Assembly (NCBI GenBank): GCA_012522795.1
Contig: JAAYJT010000058.1
Coordinates: forward strand, 1 to 51,827
Length of the DNA: 51,827 bases
Reading direction: 5' to 3'
Origin: Bacteroidales bacterium
GTDB taxonomy: Bacteria > Bacteroidota > Bacteroidia > Bacteroidales > JAAYJT01
Below, piece after piece: positions 43,774 to 51,827 of this stretch. Under the pieces are notes generated by a model. The model searched no databases. It was not told the DNA's origin and worked only from the letters and a program-made list of their open reading frames with translations. A program made the translations under genes and the position numbers. The first letter of the stretch is position 1. The number at the start of each line of letters is the position of its first letter.

Positions 43774-44657
43774 AATTTTTTTATTTTTTCCTCAAAAATA
43801 CTTCTCACAATCTGTTCCATGTTGTATTGTGGCTGCCATTTGGTATCCTGATATAGTTTTGTTGAATCAAGTTCGGCATATAGTATTGCATCCGAAGGTT
43901 CTTTTTTTATTTCAACATCAATATGATAATCTTTGGCAACCTGTTTCACGGTTTCGGCTATCTCCTTTATAGTGTAACTTTTTAAATATCCAAGATTGTA
44001 AATTTGCTTCCAGTTTTTAAAAGGGATATTCAATAAAGCAATAATACCCGCCGCTGCATCATGGATATCAAGTTGAGAAAAAAGAAGATTATTATTTGAA
44101 ATTTTGATAGGATCACCTTTTAATGCACTATCAACAAATTTGGAAACCATTCTCGTATCTGCTCCAACACCAATAAGTCCGGCTAAACGTAGATTTGTAA
44201 ATGCTATATTTGAATTCTCCGATATTTTTTTTAAATACAGTTCAGAAAAGTACTTAACTGTTCCATATACTGTAACAGGTTCTGCTTCCATAATCTCATT
44301 CCATGGTGCTTGAATTTTTCCGTAAACCTCCTGGGTTGATATATTGATAATACCGGTTTTTTCATTTTTTGCTACATTATCAAACAGGTTCGTAGTAAAT
44401 AATAGGCTTTTAGCGATTTCTTTACCTTTTTTATGACCTCTTGCAAAAGCACAATGCACAATAATATCTATTTCAGATAAAAATGATTTTTCGGCAAACA
44501 ATTCATCGTTTGAAAGACCAATAACACTGCTTCCAAACCTCTCCTCAATTTTTACCTTGTTTGAAGTTAAAGCATAGATCTTATTTTCAGTTTTCACCAA
44601 CTGTTTTATAATCTCTGTGCCTAAATAACCGCCTGCGCCTGAAATTAATATCTTCAT
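43770..44657 (-). CDS. NAD-dependent epimerase/dehydratase (extended SDR)
   Basis: The 295-residue protein has GAGGYLGTEIIKQL (about 7-20) for NAD binding and YGTVK (about 131-135, the Y-x-x-x-K catalytic pair). Substrate unknown. The overlaps with the ATP-grasp and LicD genes (4 bases each) tie it to the cassette, so its substrate is likely made or used in that pathway. Confidence 0.86.
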   Translation of the reverse strand: MKILISGAGGYLGTEIIKQLVKTENKIYALTSNKVKIEERFGSSVIGLSNDELFAEKSFLSEIDIIVHCAFARGHKKGKEIAKSLLFTTNLFDNVAKNEKTGIINISTQEVYGKIQAPWNEIMEAEPVTVYGTVKYFSELYLKKISENSNIAFTNLRLAGLIGVGADTRMVSKFVDSALKGDPIKISNNNLLFSQLDIHDAAAGIIALLNIPFKNWKQIYNLGYLKSYTIKEIAETVKQVAKDYHIDVEIKKEPSDAILYAELDSTKLYQDTKWQPQYNMEQIVRSIFEEKIKKL

Positions 44658-45928
44658 AATTCATCTAAATTATAGCCCGGCATAACAACTGAATTTCCTT
44701 CTGTTGATATTACGTCAATTTTTTCTGTAACAACTTTAATAAGCTCTATCATTTCCGCCTTTGAATTACAAACAGCCAGTACTCTTACAACAACCTGATT
44801 TAATGTTCCTAATGCAGATTGTGGAATGGTTGTGCCAACTTCATGATTTTCAATAACTCTTAAAACGCCCGGCATTTTTCTTGCCTCTTCAATACCTAGG
44901 TACTCTTTAATAGTACAAGGCATAGCTAAAAAAGTGATATTGAAAGCATATTTATTCCTGAAATAAGGGTCTACTAAATGTTTAATGTCTCTATCACCCA
45001 TCTCTTTGGTCAAAGCATAATCCACCATCATTTCAAGTGGATTGTATTCACAAATATGTTCTAATATGTGATATTCCTGAGTTCCAGTTAATCTGAAACC
45101 AATGTCATAAAACATAAACTCATCATTATCAATAAACGACTGAATAAAGATCATACCATTTTTTAATCCTATTGAATTAAAAGCAGCAATGACTTTATTA
45201 TTCAGCTTCTTTATATAATTATTCAGATGTTGAGATGGGAAAATATATAATACAGGTAAGGGAATGGTGTATTTATCACCATTTCCGGTGTTCCTGTTAG
45301 CCAGAGCACTAAGCATTATTTTACCATTTTGTAAAATATAAAAGATAGTTACTTCCCGTGCATCAATGAATTTTTCTATAAGTGCTTTTTTCAATATAGA
45401 AACTTCTAGTGCATTTTTGTAACCTTTTCTTAATTCTACTTCATCATAACAAATTGAAATGCCATAGCCTCCGCTGCCATCAACTGGTTTTACCAAAACT
45501 GGATAGTCTGTTTTATTTACATCTTCAATACTGGGAATTTCCGGTACAACAGGGATATCAAATTTCCGAAACAATGCTTTATACCTGGATTTTAAGGAAG
45601 TATTTAGCATGTCTTCCCTGCTTGCATAAAAAGGCAGATTTAATGCCTCGCAAACATCTAATGTGCGCCAAATATTATATTCATGAATTCCTGTAAAAAC
45701 TGCATTAACTCTTTCCTTTTTACATTTATTGACTATTATATCCACATCGGCAGTTGATATATCCCATGCATCATAAGAAAGTTTTTTGGCAGGCGACTCA
45801 GATACAGGTAAATTATCTGTTACAATAGTATGCGCACCATTCTTATTTAGATATAGTACAATATCTTTAGATGCAATAGGCTTCCCAGCCATTATCAGCA
45901 CCTTTTTATTCTTATATTTTCCTTTCAT
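44654..45928 (-). CDS. ATP-grasp ligase
   Basis: The 424-residue protein is an ATP-grasp enzyme: N-terminal PreATP-grasp domain (VLIMAGKPIASKDIVLYL, about 9-26) and nucleotide loop DYPVLVKPVDGSGGYGISI (about 136-154), followed by the metal-ligand region with EFMFYDIGFRLTGTQEY. Members join a carboxylate to an amine, thiol or similar using ATP. In a glycan locus such an enzyme could attach an amino-acid-like acyl group to an amino sugar, but this is only a guess. It overlaps the genes on both sides by 4 bases. Confidence 0.85.
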   Translation of the reverse strand: MKGKYKNKKVLIMAGKPIASKDIVLYLNKNGAHTIVTDNLPVSESPAKKLSYDAWDISTADVDIIVNKCKKERVNAVFTGIHEYNIWRTLDVCEALNLPFYASREDMLNTSLKSRYKALFRKFDIPVVPEIPSIEDVNKTDYPVLVKPVDGSGGYGISICYDEVELRKGYKNALEVSILKKALIEKFIDAREVTIFYILQNGKIMLSALANRNTGNGDKYTIPLPVLYIFPSQHLNNYIKKLNNKVIAAFNSIGLKNGMIFIQSFIDNDEFMFYDIGFRLTGTQEYHILEHICEYNPLEMMVDYALTKEMGDRDIKHLVDPYFRNKYAFNITFLAMPCTIKEYLGIEEARKMPGVLRVIENHEVGTTIPQSALGTLNQVVVRVLAVCNSKAEMIELIKVVTEKIDVISTEGNSVVMPGYNLDEL

Positions 45929-46626
45929 ATCAATTCATATTCATCCAACATTTCGTTCACCTCCTCTGCACTGTTAAACATAAGTACATCCAAAATTGAG
46001 AGCCATGGAACAAATTCATTGTTAAACTGCTTGTATTTAATAGGTAAGGTTTTAATAAATTTCAACTCAATATCCTGTTGTTTAAAATCTTCTTTTTTAT
46101 ATAATTCTATTCCTCCAATAGCGTTTATGTAGGTTTTAGTATTAAGTTGTTTGCAAATATATAATATCCTTTCTGTTCTGTTTAAATCATTAGAATTAGA
46201 AAAATCAGATGATGAAACATAAAACTCAGTTTTTAGCCCTAGATAAGAGGCGCAAACTTTTACACTCTCTATTGCAATTTCAGCAATATTATTATAATCT
46301 TTATTTAAGACAGGTTTGACAATCTTAATGACTTGATCAAAATATGGTGCTTTTTTATAAGCTATTTCAATGGTTTTTTGTAGTTTAAGATATTCTTTTG
46401 ATTGAAAGCCAATTTCAACCTCATTAATTAGTTTATTCTGGCTTGCTTTTAAAAGCGGAATAGTAAAGTGTTTTGCTATGCTATTAATCAGCATTCTGTT
46501 TCTGTTAACCCATCCTCTGTTTATATAGTTTACATCATCGTAAAACACGAACCTGTCAACAGCATTTAGGAGCTGAAAATATCCGATATAAGGTAGGAAG
46601 TATGGCTGCATGATAGCTGTTTTCAT
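45925..46626 (-). CDS. WbqC-family protein
   Basis: The 233-residue protein begins TAIMQPYFLPYIGYFQLL (about 3-20) and carries FYDDVNYINRGWVNRNRML (about 28-46), the signature of the WbqC family found in O-antigen loci. The biochemical role of the family is not firmly known to me. It lies first in the overlapping cassette and ends with a 4-base overlap with the ATP-grasp gene. It may contribute an acyl or aminoacyl modification together with that ligase. Confidence 0.85.
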   Translation of the reverse strand: MKTAIMQPYFLPYIGYFQLLNAVDRFVFYDDVNYINRGWVNRNRMLINSIAKHFTIPLLKASQNKLINEVEIGFQSKEYLKLQKTIEIAYKKAPYFDQVIKIVKPVLNKDYNNIAEIAIESVKVCASYLGLKTEFYVSSSDFSNSNDLNRTERILYICKQLNTKTYINAIGGIELYKKEDFKQQDIELKFIKTLPIKYKQFNNEFVPWLSILDVLMFNSAEEVNEMLDEYELI

Positions 46627-46631
46627 AGTAT

Positions 46632-47426
46632 CTACTCCTTCTCAGTGCTTTTTACGTCTTCTTGCAAATTTTTTACAAATTCTTTAACTTTCATTGCATT
46701 TGATTCCAAATTATCTGATGTATCAATATCTAAGACAGGTAAACCTTTTCCACGTAAAAGATCAACAAACATTTTTTTATTGTTGAGCGATGTTGTCTGG
46801 CTTTCAACTAGCTCGTTTAATGTTTTGTTTTTGTGTTGAGGTCTCATATGTTTTATGGTTTGGTGTCTTTCAATAATTCTTTTTGAGATTATCTCAGGAT
46901 TAGCATAGCAAAATACCAATGCACGGTTTTTTATAAGGCTAATGAGGTCTATTTCATTTTTTTGATGCAGCTCTATAATAGCACTTCCGAAGTTATGGAA
47001 TAATCCATCTTCCATTATTAATGTATATTTTTGATTGCTATGCCGGGCAATTATTTCTTCTTTTATATTTTTTAAATAAAATGTCATAAAACCTATAGTG
47101 TCTTTTGTATTATATTTTCTGGTTACTTGTTCATATTTTTTATTCAGTATTTTTTTATAAACAGGATGAATGTCTTTGGCTAAAGGCCATAAATTGCCGT
47201 TTATGTAATTTATATATTCTTTTACACCCATCCAGTTGTCGCCGGCAATTCTTAATTTAAGCATTGCTTTATAAAGTGTGGTTTTTCCTGCTCCGGACAC
47301 TCCGACAAACTCTATGAACAGTGGATCTTGATAGGTTAAAGTATGTATTTTAACTTTCTTGCCAGGATTTATTCTTACTATCTTGTATCCAAGTTTATTC
47401 AGGAAATATTTAATAAGATTTTTCAT
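46632..47426 (-). CDS. P-loop kinase-like protein
   Basis: This 264-residue protein has a Walker A motif GVSGAGKTTLYKAM (about 42-55), and a basic R-rich lid-like segment (IIERHQTIKHMRPQHKNK, about 188-205), the layout of thymidylate-kinase or small-molecule kinases. It has no membrane segment. A sugar or alcohol kinase that supplies a phosphorylated precursor for the cytidylyltransferase would fit the context, but sequence does not show the substrate. Confidence 0.7.
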   Translation of the reverse strand: MKNLIKYFLNKLGYKIVRINPGKKVKIHTLTYQDPLFIEFVGVSGAGKTTLYKAMLKLRIAGDNWMGVKEYINYINGNLWPLAKDIHPVYKKILNKKYEQVTRKYNTKDTIGFMTFYLKNIKEEIIARHSNQKYTLIMEDGLFHNFGSAIIELHQKNEIDLISLIKNRALVFCYANPEIISKRIIERHQTIKHMRPQHKNKTLNELVESQTTSLNNKKMFVDLLRGKGLPVLDIDTSDNLESNAMKVKEFVKNLQEDVKSTEKE

Positions 47427-47440
47427 TCAGTTCTACACAT

Positions 47441-47584
47441 TTAAATGTAATATTGAATATTCTTTTGATTATTTTTAATTATTGGTTTGTAAACAAATTC
47501 AAGTTTTATATTTTTCCAATCGGTATTATTTCTAATTACAAACACCAATACAAGTGGTTCAATATCAAATAGATAATAAGCCAT
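47441..47584 (-). CDS. 47-aa ORF, possible remnant
   Basis: An ORF of 47 codons from ATG at 47584 lies between the aminotransferase and the P-loop gene. It starts MAYYLFDIEP and contains RNNTDWKNIK. No family is recognised. It contains the 23-bp exact repeat at 47506-47528. It may be a broken gene tail or chance. Confidence 0.3.
   Translation of the reverse strand: MAYYLFDIEPLVLVFVIRNNTDWKNIKLEFVYKPIIKNNQKNIQYYI
47506..47528 (-). repeat. 23-bp exact repeat, copy 2
   Basis: Identical over 23 bases to 16494-16516, in the same orientation. The core on the minus strand is TAATACCGATTGGAAAAATA. Confidence 0.7.
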
Positions 47585-47610
47585 TTATTGTTTGATAATA
47601 TAAGTTGGGC

Positions 47611-48720
47611 TTATCTGTTTAAAAGACTACAAATATCTTCAACAGTGCTTAAAGATAGTTCAGGGTAGATTGGGAGGCAAAGTACCTGTTCAGCTATTTT
47701 GGTTGCAACAGGTAAATTCCTTATTGATGCTGATTCCAGGCTATTATAAACCGGAAATTGACTGATCAACGGATAGAAATACCTTCTGGAATAAATATTA
47801 TTCTTTTTCAACAGTTCATATACTTCATCTCTTGATTTGCCATATTCGTTTTTTCGTATCAAAACAGGGAAATATGCATAGTTGTGTTTAACATTCGGAA
47901 AGTCGTTCAATAATATTAATCCATCTCTGCCGGCAAGATTTTCCCTATACATTTCAGCAATATTTTTTCTCTTTTCTATTGCCTGATCTACATATTTGAG
48001 CTGCAGCAATCCAAAGGCAGCCTGTACCTCATTCATTTTGGCATTTATCCCCGGTGCTATTACTCTGGTTTCGCCGGCAAAACCAAAGTTTTTCAGATAG
48101 TCAATTCTCTTTTTTGTTTTTTCATCATGGCTTACTATTGCTCCTCCCTCAAAAGTGTTATACACTTTTGTTGCATGAAAACTCAGAACCGATAAATCAC
48201 CCCAGTTACATATTGATTCTCCGTTGATTTCAACAGCAAAGGCATGGCAGGCATCATAAATAAGCTGTAATCCGTAAGTATCAGCTATTTCTTTGATCTT
48301 ATGAACATTGCAGGGATTTCCGTAAACATGAACCGGCATAATGGCTGTTGTTGCCGGCGTGATCAGCGATTCTATCTTATCGGGGTCAATATTGAAAGTG
48401 TTTGGTTCGATATCGCAAAAAACAGGTTTGATCCCATTCCACCAAAGTGAATGAGTAGAGGCAACAAAGCTAAATGGAGTAGTAATAACTTCTCCATTGA
48501 TTTTGTTGGTTTGCAAAGCTGTTATTAAAGCAAGTGTCCCGTTTGAGAATAGAGAAATATGTTTTATACCCAGATAATCGCAGAGAGCTTGTTCCAGTTG
48601 TTGATGAAACTGTCCATTGTTTGTAAGCCATTTGTTTTGCCATATTTCTTCAAGATATGGAATAAATTCTTCAAGTGGTGGGAGATAAGGTTGCGTAACA
48701 AAAGTAGTTTTCTTACTCAT
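47611..48720 (-). CDS. DegT/DnrJ/EryC1-family sugar aminotransferase (VioA-like)
   Basis: The 369-residue PLP enzyme has VTQPYLPPLEEFIPYL at the N-terminus (about 8-23), the PLP-phosphate site FSNGTLALITALQ (about 58-70), DACHAFAVEI (about 155-164) and the PLP lysine in SFHATKVYNTFEGG (about 180-193). The N-terminus resembles VioA, which makes dTDP-4-amino-4,6-dideoxyglucose from the 4-keto sugar. No sugar dehydratase is present in the window, so the keto substrate must come from elsewhere. The formyltransferase in the same cluster could act on its product. Confidence 0.88.
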   Translation of the reverse strand: MSKKTTFVTQPYLPPLEEFIPYLEEIWQNKWLTNNGQFHQQLEQALCDYLGIKHISLFSNGTLALITALQTNKINGEVITTPFSFVASTHSLWWNGIKPVFCDIEPNTFNIDPDKIESLITPATTAIMPVHVYGNPCNVHKIKEIADTYGLQLIYDACHAFAVEINGESICNWGDLSVLSFHATKVYNTFEGGAIVSHDEKTKKRIDYLKNFGFAGETRVIAPGINAKMNEVQAAFGLLQLKYVDQAIEKRKNIAEMYRENLAGRDGLILLNDFPNVKHNYAYFPVLIRKNEYGKSRDEVYELLKKNNIYSRRYFYPLISQFPVYNSLESASIRNLPVATKIAEQVLCLPIYPELSLSTVEDICSLLNR

Positions 48721-48762
48721 TTTAGTTTATGGTTTGTTGTGAATACTTGCCTCATTACCTGA

Positions 48763-48770
48763 CAAAAATA
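48763..48770 (-). promoter_or_regulatory. Candidate internal -7 box (TATTTTTG)
   Basis: Minus-strand TATTTTTG matches TAnnTTTG 42 bases before the aminotransferase start. It could start a second transcript inside the polysaccharide locus. No -33 box was seen. Confidence 0.35.
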
Positions 48771-48802
48771 AAATATTCCTAATTTGTTTTACAGTTTGTT
48801 TG

Positions 48803-50695
48803 CTATTTAACACTGAATATTTCGTCAGGATCATTATGAAAGCTGGCATTGTCCTGGCTTTTATTCAAATCCGATACCGGCTTGGGTTTATCAGAACGCT
48901 CTTTTGCCATTTCCCTGAATAATTTGTTTCTTTCTAAAAGTTCCTGATATGTTCCCTGATCAATGATCTTTCCTTTATCCATAAAATACAGCATATCGCA
49001 GTTCATAACTGTTGTAAGCCGGTGAGCTATCATGATCACTGTTCGTTCACCTTTCAGGTTTTCGATTGAGTCAATTATTTGTTGTTCAGTAATATTATCC
49101 AGTGCCGAGGTGGCTTCGTCCATAACAAGCACCTGTGGATTGTTATAAAGAGCACGTGCAATACCTACTCGCTGTCGTTGCCCACCCGAAAGGCGTGTAC
49201 CACGTTCTCCAACACGAGTATCCAATCCTTCAGGCAACTGGGCAACAAGTTCTTCAAGTTGTGCAAGTTTTACAGTCCTCAAAACTTCTTCTTCATCAAT
49301 GATTTTATCAGAAAGCCCAAAGGCTATATTTCGTCTGAGGCTTTCATCACCAAGATATATGAATTGAGGTATATAACCTATATTACGCTGCCATGCCGAT
49401 ATACTTTCATATATATTTTTACCATCAACAAGAATTTCACCTTGCTGTGGTTCTAACAAGCCTAATAATACATCCACAATAGTGGTTTTACCGGCTCCTG
49501 ATGCTCCTACGAATGCAATGGCTTTTCCATGAGGGATTGTCAGGCTTATACCATTGATTGCCTGCTCACTGCTATTGCTGTACTGATAAAAAATATTATT
49601 AATTGTGATATTGTTTTTAAGTTCGAGCTTATCCTTTTTTCTCCTGTCCTTTTCAAATTGTTTATTAAAGGGACGTAAGTACATCAGATCGTCGTAAACA
49701 GCATTCACTGATGGAAGATGGTATCTAATATCGGTTAATGTTTGGGTAATTTGCTGGATTGCCGGCATCAGGCGAATAATTGCAACGGCAAAGAGTGTCA
49801 GTATAGGTACAACATTTTCAATAGGTCGTCCTTGCAATACCATTAGCAGGGCAATAAGAATTACACCGGAAACAGCCAGAGTTTCGATCATAGGTTTGGG
49901 GATCATTGAAATAAACACCCTGTTTTGTTGAAGCCGACTGGATTTACGAGCCATGCTTCTGAATATTTCAATAAACTCATTTTCGCGGTTCAATACCCTT
50001 GCATCCTTTATACCTCCAAATCCCTGACGGGCTGCTCTAAGCATCTCGCGGCGGTAACGTTGTGCTTCTCTGCCAATAGTTTTCATCCTGTTTTGGGTCA
50101 TAAAAAGAAATATTCCGGCAAGGCCTCCCAAAACAACAGCAACAATTAGGGTTATCAAAGGCTCGATAAGAACTAAAAATACTATAACTGATGTTCCCAT
50201 GATTAATTCTTTCAAAATTATCATTGTGGGGCGCATAACACTGTTGATCATAAGATCAACTTCATTGGTTGTATTACGTAAAAGTTCGGTGGTATTGCGT
50301 TCAAGGTAAAAAGTATATGGGGCATGCATATAAGCGGTCATGAGCTTATGACTGAAGCTATACCGCCGGTTATATATGAATTTCGCTTCGACATAGCGGA
50401 AAAATAAAGTATAAGTATTTTTAATTAAAAAAATACTTATTAATCCTATACTCATGAAAATCAGCAATTCCCGTGGATTTTTGATGTTAAGGTATTTAAC
50501 TACTGAGCCAACGTATTTATGTTCCATTACCTTTTGAGGGTTTGCCACTACTGCAACAAATGCAGGTATAATCCCAATACCTATTACTTCAAGTACGGCA
50601 GCAATCATCATCAAACCAAAAAGAATGACGAGTTTTATTTTGTCGTTGCGTGAAAACAAACGACGTAGTTTTTGATATTCAGGTGGTAAGTGCAT
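48803..50695 (-). CDS. ABC exporter (permease-ATPase fusion), lipid-linked glycan flippase-like
   Basis: The 630-residue half-transporter has six membrane helices in residues about 20-320 and an ATPase domain with Walker A GASGAGKTTIVDVLLG (about 408-423), signature LSGGQRQRVGIARAL (about 508-522), Walker B VLVMDEATSALD (about 530-541) and H-loop AHRLTTV. Layout and length match PglK/MsbA flippases. Position first in a glycan locus without a visible Wzx supports flipping of the lipid-linked glycan, but this is inferred. It is separated from the regulator gene by a 209-base gap. Confidence 0.88.
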   Translation of the reverse strand: MHLPPEYQKLRRLFSRNDKIKLVILFGLMMIAAVLEVIGIGIIPAFVAVVANPQKVMEHKYVGSVVKYLNIKNPRELLIFMSIGLISIFLIKNTYTLFFRYVEAKFIYNRRYSFSHKLMTAYMHAPYTFYLERNTTELLRNTTNEVDLMINSVMRPTMIILKELIMGTSVIVFLVLIEPLITLIVAVVLGGLAGIFLFMTQNRMKTIGREAQRYRREMLRAARQGFGGIKDARVLNRENEFIEIFRSMARKSSRLQQNRVFISMIPKPMIETLAVSGVILIALLMVLQGRPIENVVPILTLFAVAIIRLMPAIQQITQTLTDIRYHLPSVNAVYDDLMYLRPFNKQFEKDRRKKDKLELKNNITINNIFYQYSNSSEQAINGISLTIPHGKAIAFVGASGAGKTTIVDVLLGLLEPQQGEILVDGKNIYESISAWQRNIGYIPQFIYLGDESLRRNIAFGLSDKIIDEEEVLRTVKLAQLEELVAQLPEGLDTRVGERGTRLSGGQRQRVGIARALYNNPQVLVMDEATSALDNITEQQIIDSIENLKGERTVIMIAHRLTTVMNCDMLYFMDKGKIIDQGTYQELLERNKLFREMAKERSDKPKPVSDLNKSQDNASFHNDPDEIFSVK

Positions 50696-50904
50696 AAAAT
50701 ATGTTTATTAAATCATTAATTTGATTTTGGTATGATAGAATGTGATTATATAATAGCCTTAGGGAATCTCATTACATAATAATCTGATAAGTATCTCACA
50801 CAGCTTAATTACAACATTATTATGCACCGTATTCTTACAGCTTCGCTCCGTCAGTTACAGATATAATGCTGACATTGAATATTAAGATATATAAAATCAA
50901 TCAG

Positions 50905-51444
50905 TTATAACTGATTTTCTTTTTGCCACAATAACAATGTTTCAGGGTTACCGTCAAGGCATTGTTGTTTGTTTTCAGGTGCTACGATATGATAATTAAT
51001 TTTACGGTTTATCAGTTTTTCGGCTTTTAAGACCAGGTGTTCCAGATTATCAAGACTTATATCATTACCTGCTAATAATAGGTTAATATAAGGGCTGTCA
51101 ATACCTTTTGCAAAACTTCCCAGAACGTATGCACTTTCCAGACCCTGAAGTTTTTTCAATACAAAATCCATAATATGATCAATACCGGTATGTTTCAATA
51201 TGAGCTGATGTATAGGTTCAAAAAGTGGATGTTGAGTGTTTGCCTGAAATACTTTTTTATTCCCCTTCATTTTTGAAGAAAGCAATCCAGCTTTTTCAAG
51301 ATGATTTAACTCAAGACGGATAGCATTTGTTGATTCGCCATATTCAGAAGCCAGGTCACGCAGATATGAAGTTGTATTACTGTTCAGAAAAAACCTGAGC
51401 AGTAGTTTAACACGAGTTTTTGATGTAATTAGAGCCTGCAACAT
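50905..51444 (-). CDS. Winged-helix regulator with degenerate nucleotidyltransferase-like domain
   Basis: About 179 residues from the MLQALITSKTRV start at 51444 (the frame is open to 51495; the first 17 codons are hydrophobic and unlike the family). Residues about 1-85 form an ArsR-like winged helix (LRDLASEYGESTNAIRLELNHLEKAGLL, about 28-55). Residues about 95-175 resemble the minimal nucleotidyltransferase fold (LGSFAKGIDSPYINLLLAG), but the second acidic pair is missing, so catalysis is unlikely. It may regulate the polysaccharide operon that starts 209 bases downstream. Confidence 0.72.
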   Translation of the reverse strand: MLQALITSKTRVKLLLRFFLNSNTTSYLRDLASEYGESTNAIRLELNHLEKAGLLSSKMKGNKKVFQANTQHPLFEPIHQLILKHTGIDHIMDFVLKKLQGLESAYVLGSFAKGIDSPYINLLLAGNDISLDNLEHLVLKAEKLINRKINYHIVAPENKQQCLDGNPETLLLWQKENQL

Positions 51445-51514
51445 TATTATGAAAATCTTGAGCAACAAAATTACTCGATTTGTTAAAAAGAACAAGTTTT
51501 TTGCTCAAAATTTA

Positions 51515-51546
51515 AAAGCCCTCAGTATTTTTATACAAAGGGCTTT
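51515..51546 (-). terminator. Terminator of tRNA-Val
   Basis: An 8-bp stem AAAGCCCT/AGGGCTTT (51515-51522 with 51539-51546) is followed by TTT-rich sequence on the minus strand, 8 bases after the tRNA 3' end. Confidence 0.65.
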
Positions 51547-51553
51547 ATATCAG

Positions 51554-51628
51554 TGAGATATACTGGATTCGAACCAGTGACCTCTTGCCTGTCAAGCAAG
51601 CGCTCTAAACCAACTGAGCTAATATCTC
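51554..51628 (-). tRNA. tRNA-Val (anticodon GAC)
   Basis: All four stems pair: acceptor GAGATAT/ATATCTC, D-stem GCTC/GAGC, anticodon stem CTTGC/GCAAG around loop TTGACAG, and T-stem ACTGG/CCAGT around TTCGAAT. The discriminator is A; CCA is not encoded. GAC reads GUC and GUU (Val). It lies upstream of the regulator gene on the same strand. Confidence 0.95.
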
Positions 51629-51748
51629 ATTTCGGGTGCAAAATTATAAAATTTCAATTGAATTGTTTGATTTGAATGTAAATTCATTCCAATAAATCGT
51701 AACAGGCTTATTATTGGTAAGGTGTAAAATGAATTGATATTGAATTAC

Positions 51749-51805
51749 CACCGACTTTAGTCGGTGATAAAAAATAGCTAATAACACCATATTGGCTTTA
51801 GCCAA
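51749..51805. repeat. Two short palindromes with TTTA centres
   Basis: CACCGACTTTAGTCGGTG (51749-51766) and TTGGCTTTAGCCAA (51792-51805). The first shares its arm with the palindrome at 31545-31564; the second shares arm bases with 31703-31716. Confidence 0.65.
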
Positions 51806-51827
51806 ACCGGTTAAATAATGTATTTAA

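Noticed and set aside
51554-51628. tRNA-Val as an integration site
   Set aside because: No copy of the tRNA 3' end and no integrase gene were found within the window.

Overview
The window looks like a chromosomal segment from an AT-rich member of the Bacteroidales or a close Bacteroidetes relative. The evidence is SusC/SusD outer-membrane proteins, Por (type IX) secretion C-terminal tags, a PorT-like barrel, and -7 boxes of the TAnnTTTG type before several genes. No phage, insertion sequence, CRISPR array or rRNA was seen. One tRNA (Val, anticodon GAC) lies near the right end.

Layout. 1-3973: two secreted multidomain proteins with T9SS tags and a shared 70-residue module; the second begins with two cohesin-like domains. 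3996-9118: two LtaS/MdoB-type membrane sulfatase-fold transferases flank a YegS/DagK-type lipid kinase, a plausible phosphoglycerol (or similar) transfer and diacylglycerol recycling set. 9272-15646: a SusC-SusD-SusE/F-like outer-membrane uptake operon with a well-formed promoter, a long leader and a strong terminator, but no enzymes. 15722-22889: a broken mgtC-like gene and a PepSY-like lipoprotein gene preceded by almost identical 46-bp palindromic elements, then a SulP transporter, a CoA-disulfide-reductase-like flavoprotein and a PiT phosphate transporter with a PhoU-like tail. 23169-29249: housekeeping genes (DUF721, recF, GroES-like, tex, PorT-like barrel, trmN6). 29782-31524: a leucine-rich secreted protein ending in a dockerin-like domain. 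31810-32337: rimM.

32474-50695 is a surface-polysaccharide locus transcribed entirely on the minus strand. In transcription order it has an ABC flippase-like exporter, a VioA-like aminotransferase, a P-loop kinase-like protein, a six-gene cassette joined by 4-bp start/stop overlaps (WbqC, ATP-grasp, sugar epimerase, LicD, cytidylyltransferase, 113-aa unknown), a formyltransferase, six glycosyltransferases, two decayed glycosyltransferase remnants, a second epimerase and a WecA-type initiating transferase. A wHTH plus degenerate nucleotidyltransferase protein sits upstream, next to tRNA-Val, and may regulate the locus. No O-antigen polymerase or nucleotide-sugar dehydratase is in the window, so the pathway must draw on genes elsewhere.

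Most unusual items: the translationally coupled LicD/cytidylyltransferase/ATP-grasp/WbqC cassette with its unknown 113-aa member, the cohesin/dockerin pair outside any cellulosome context, the transferase-lipid kinase-transferase set, and the repeated operator-like element before mgtC and the PepSY gene. All functional statements come from reading translated sequence by eye; no database search was run.
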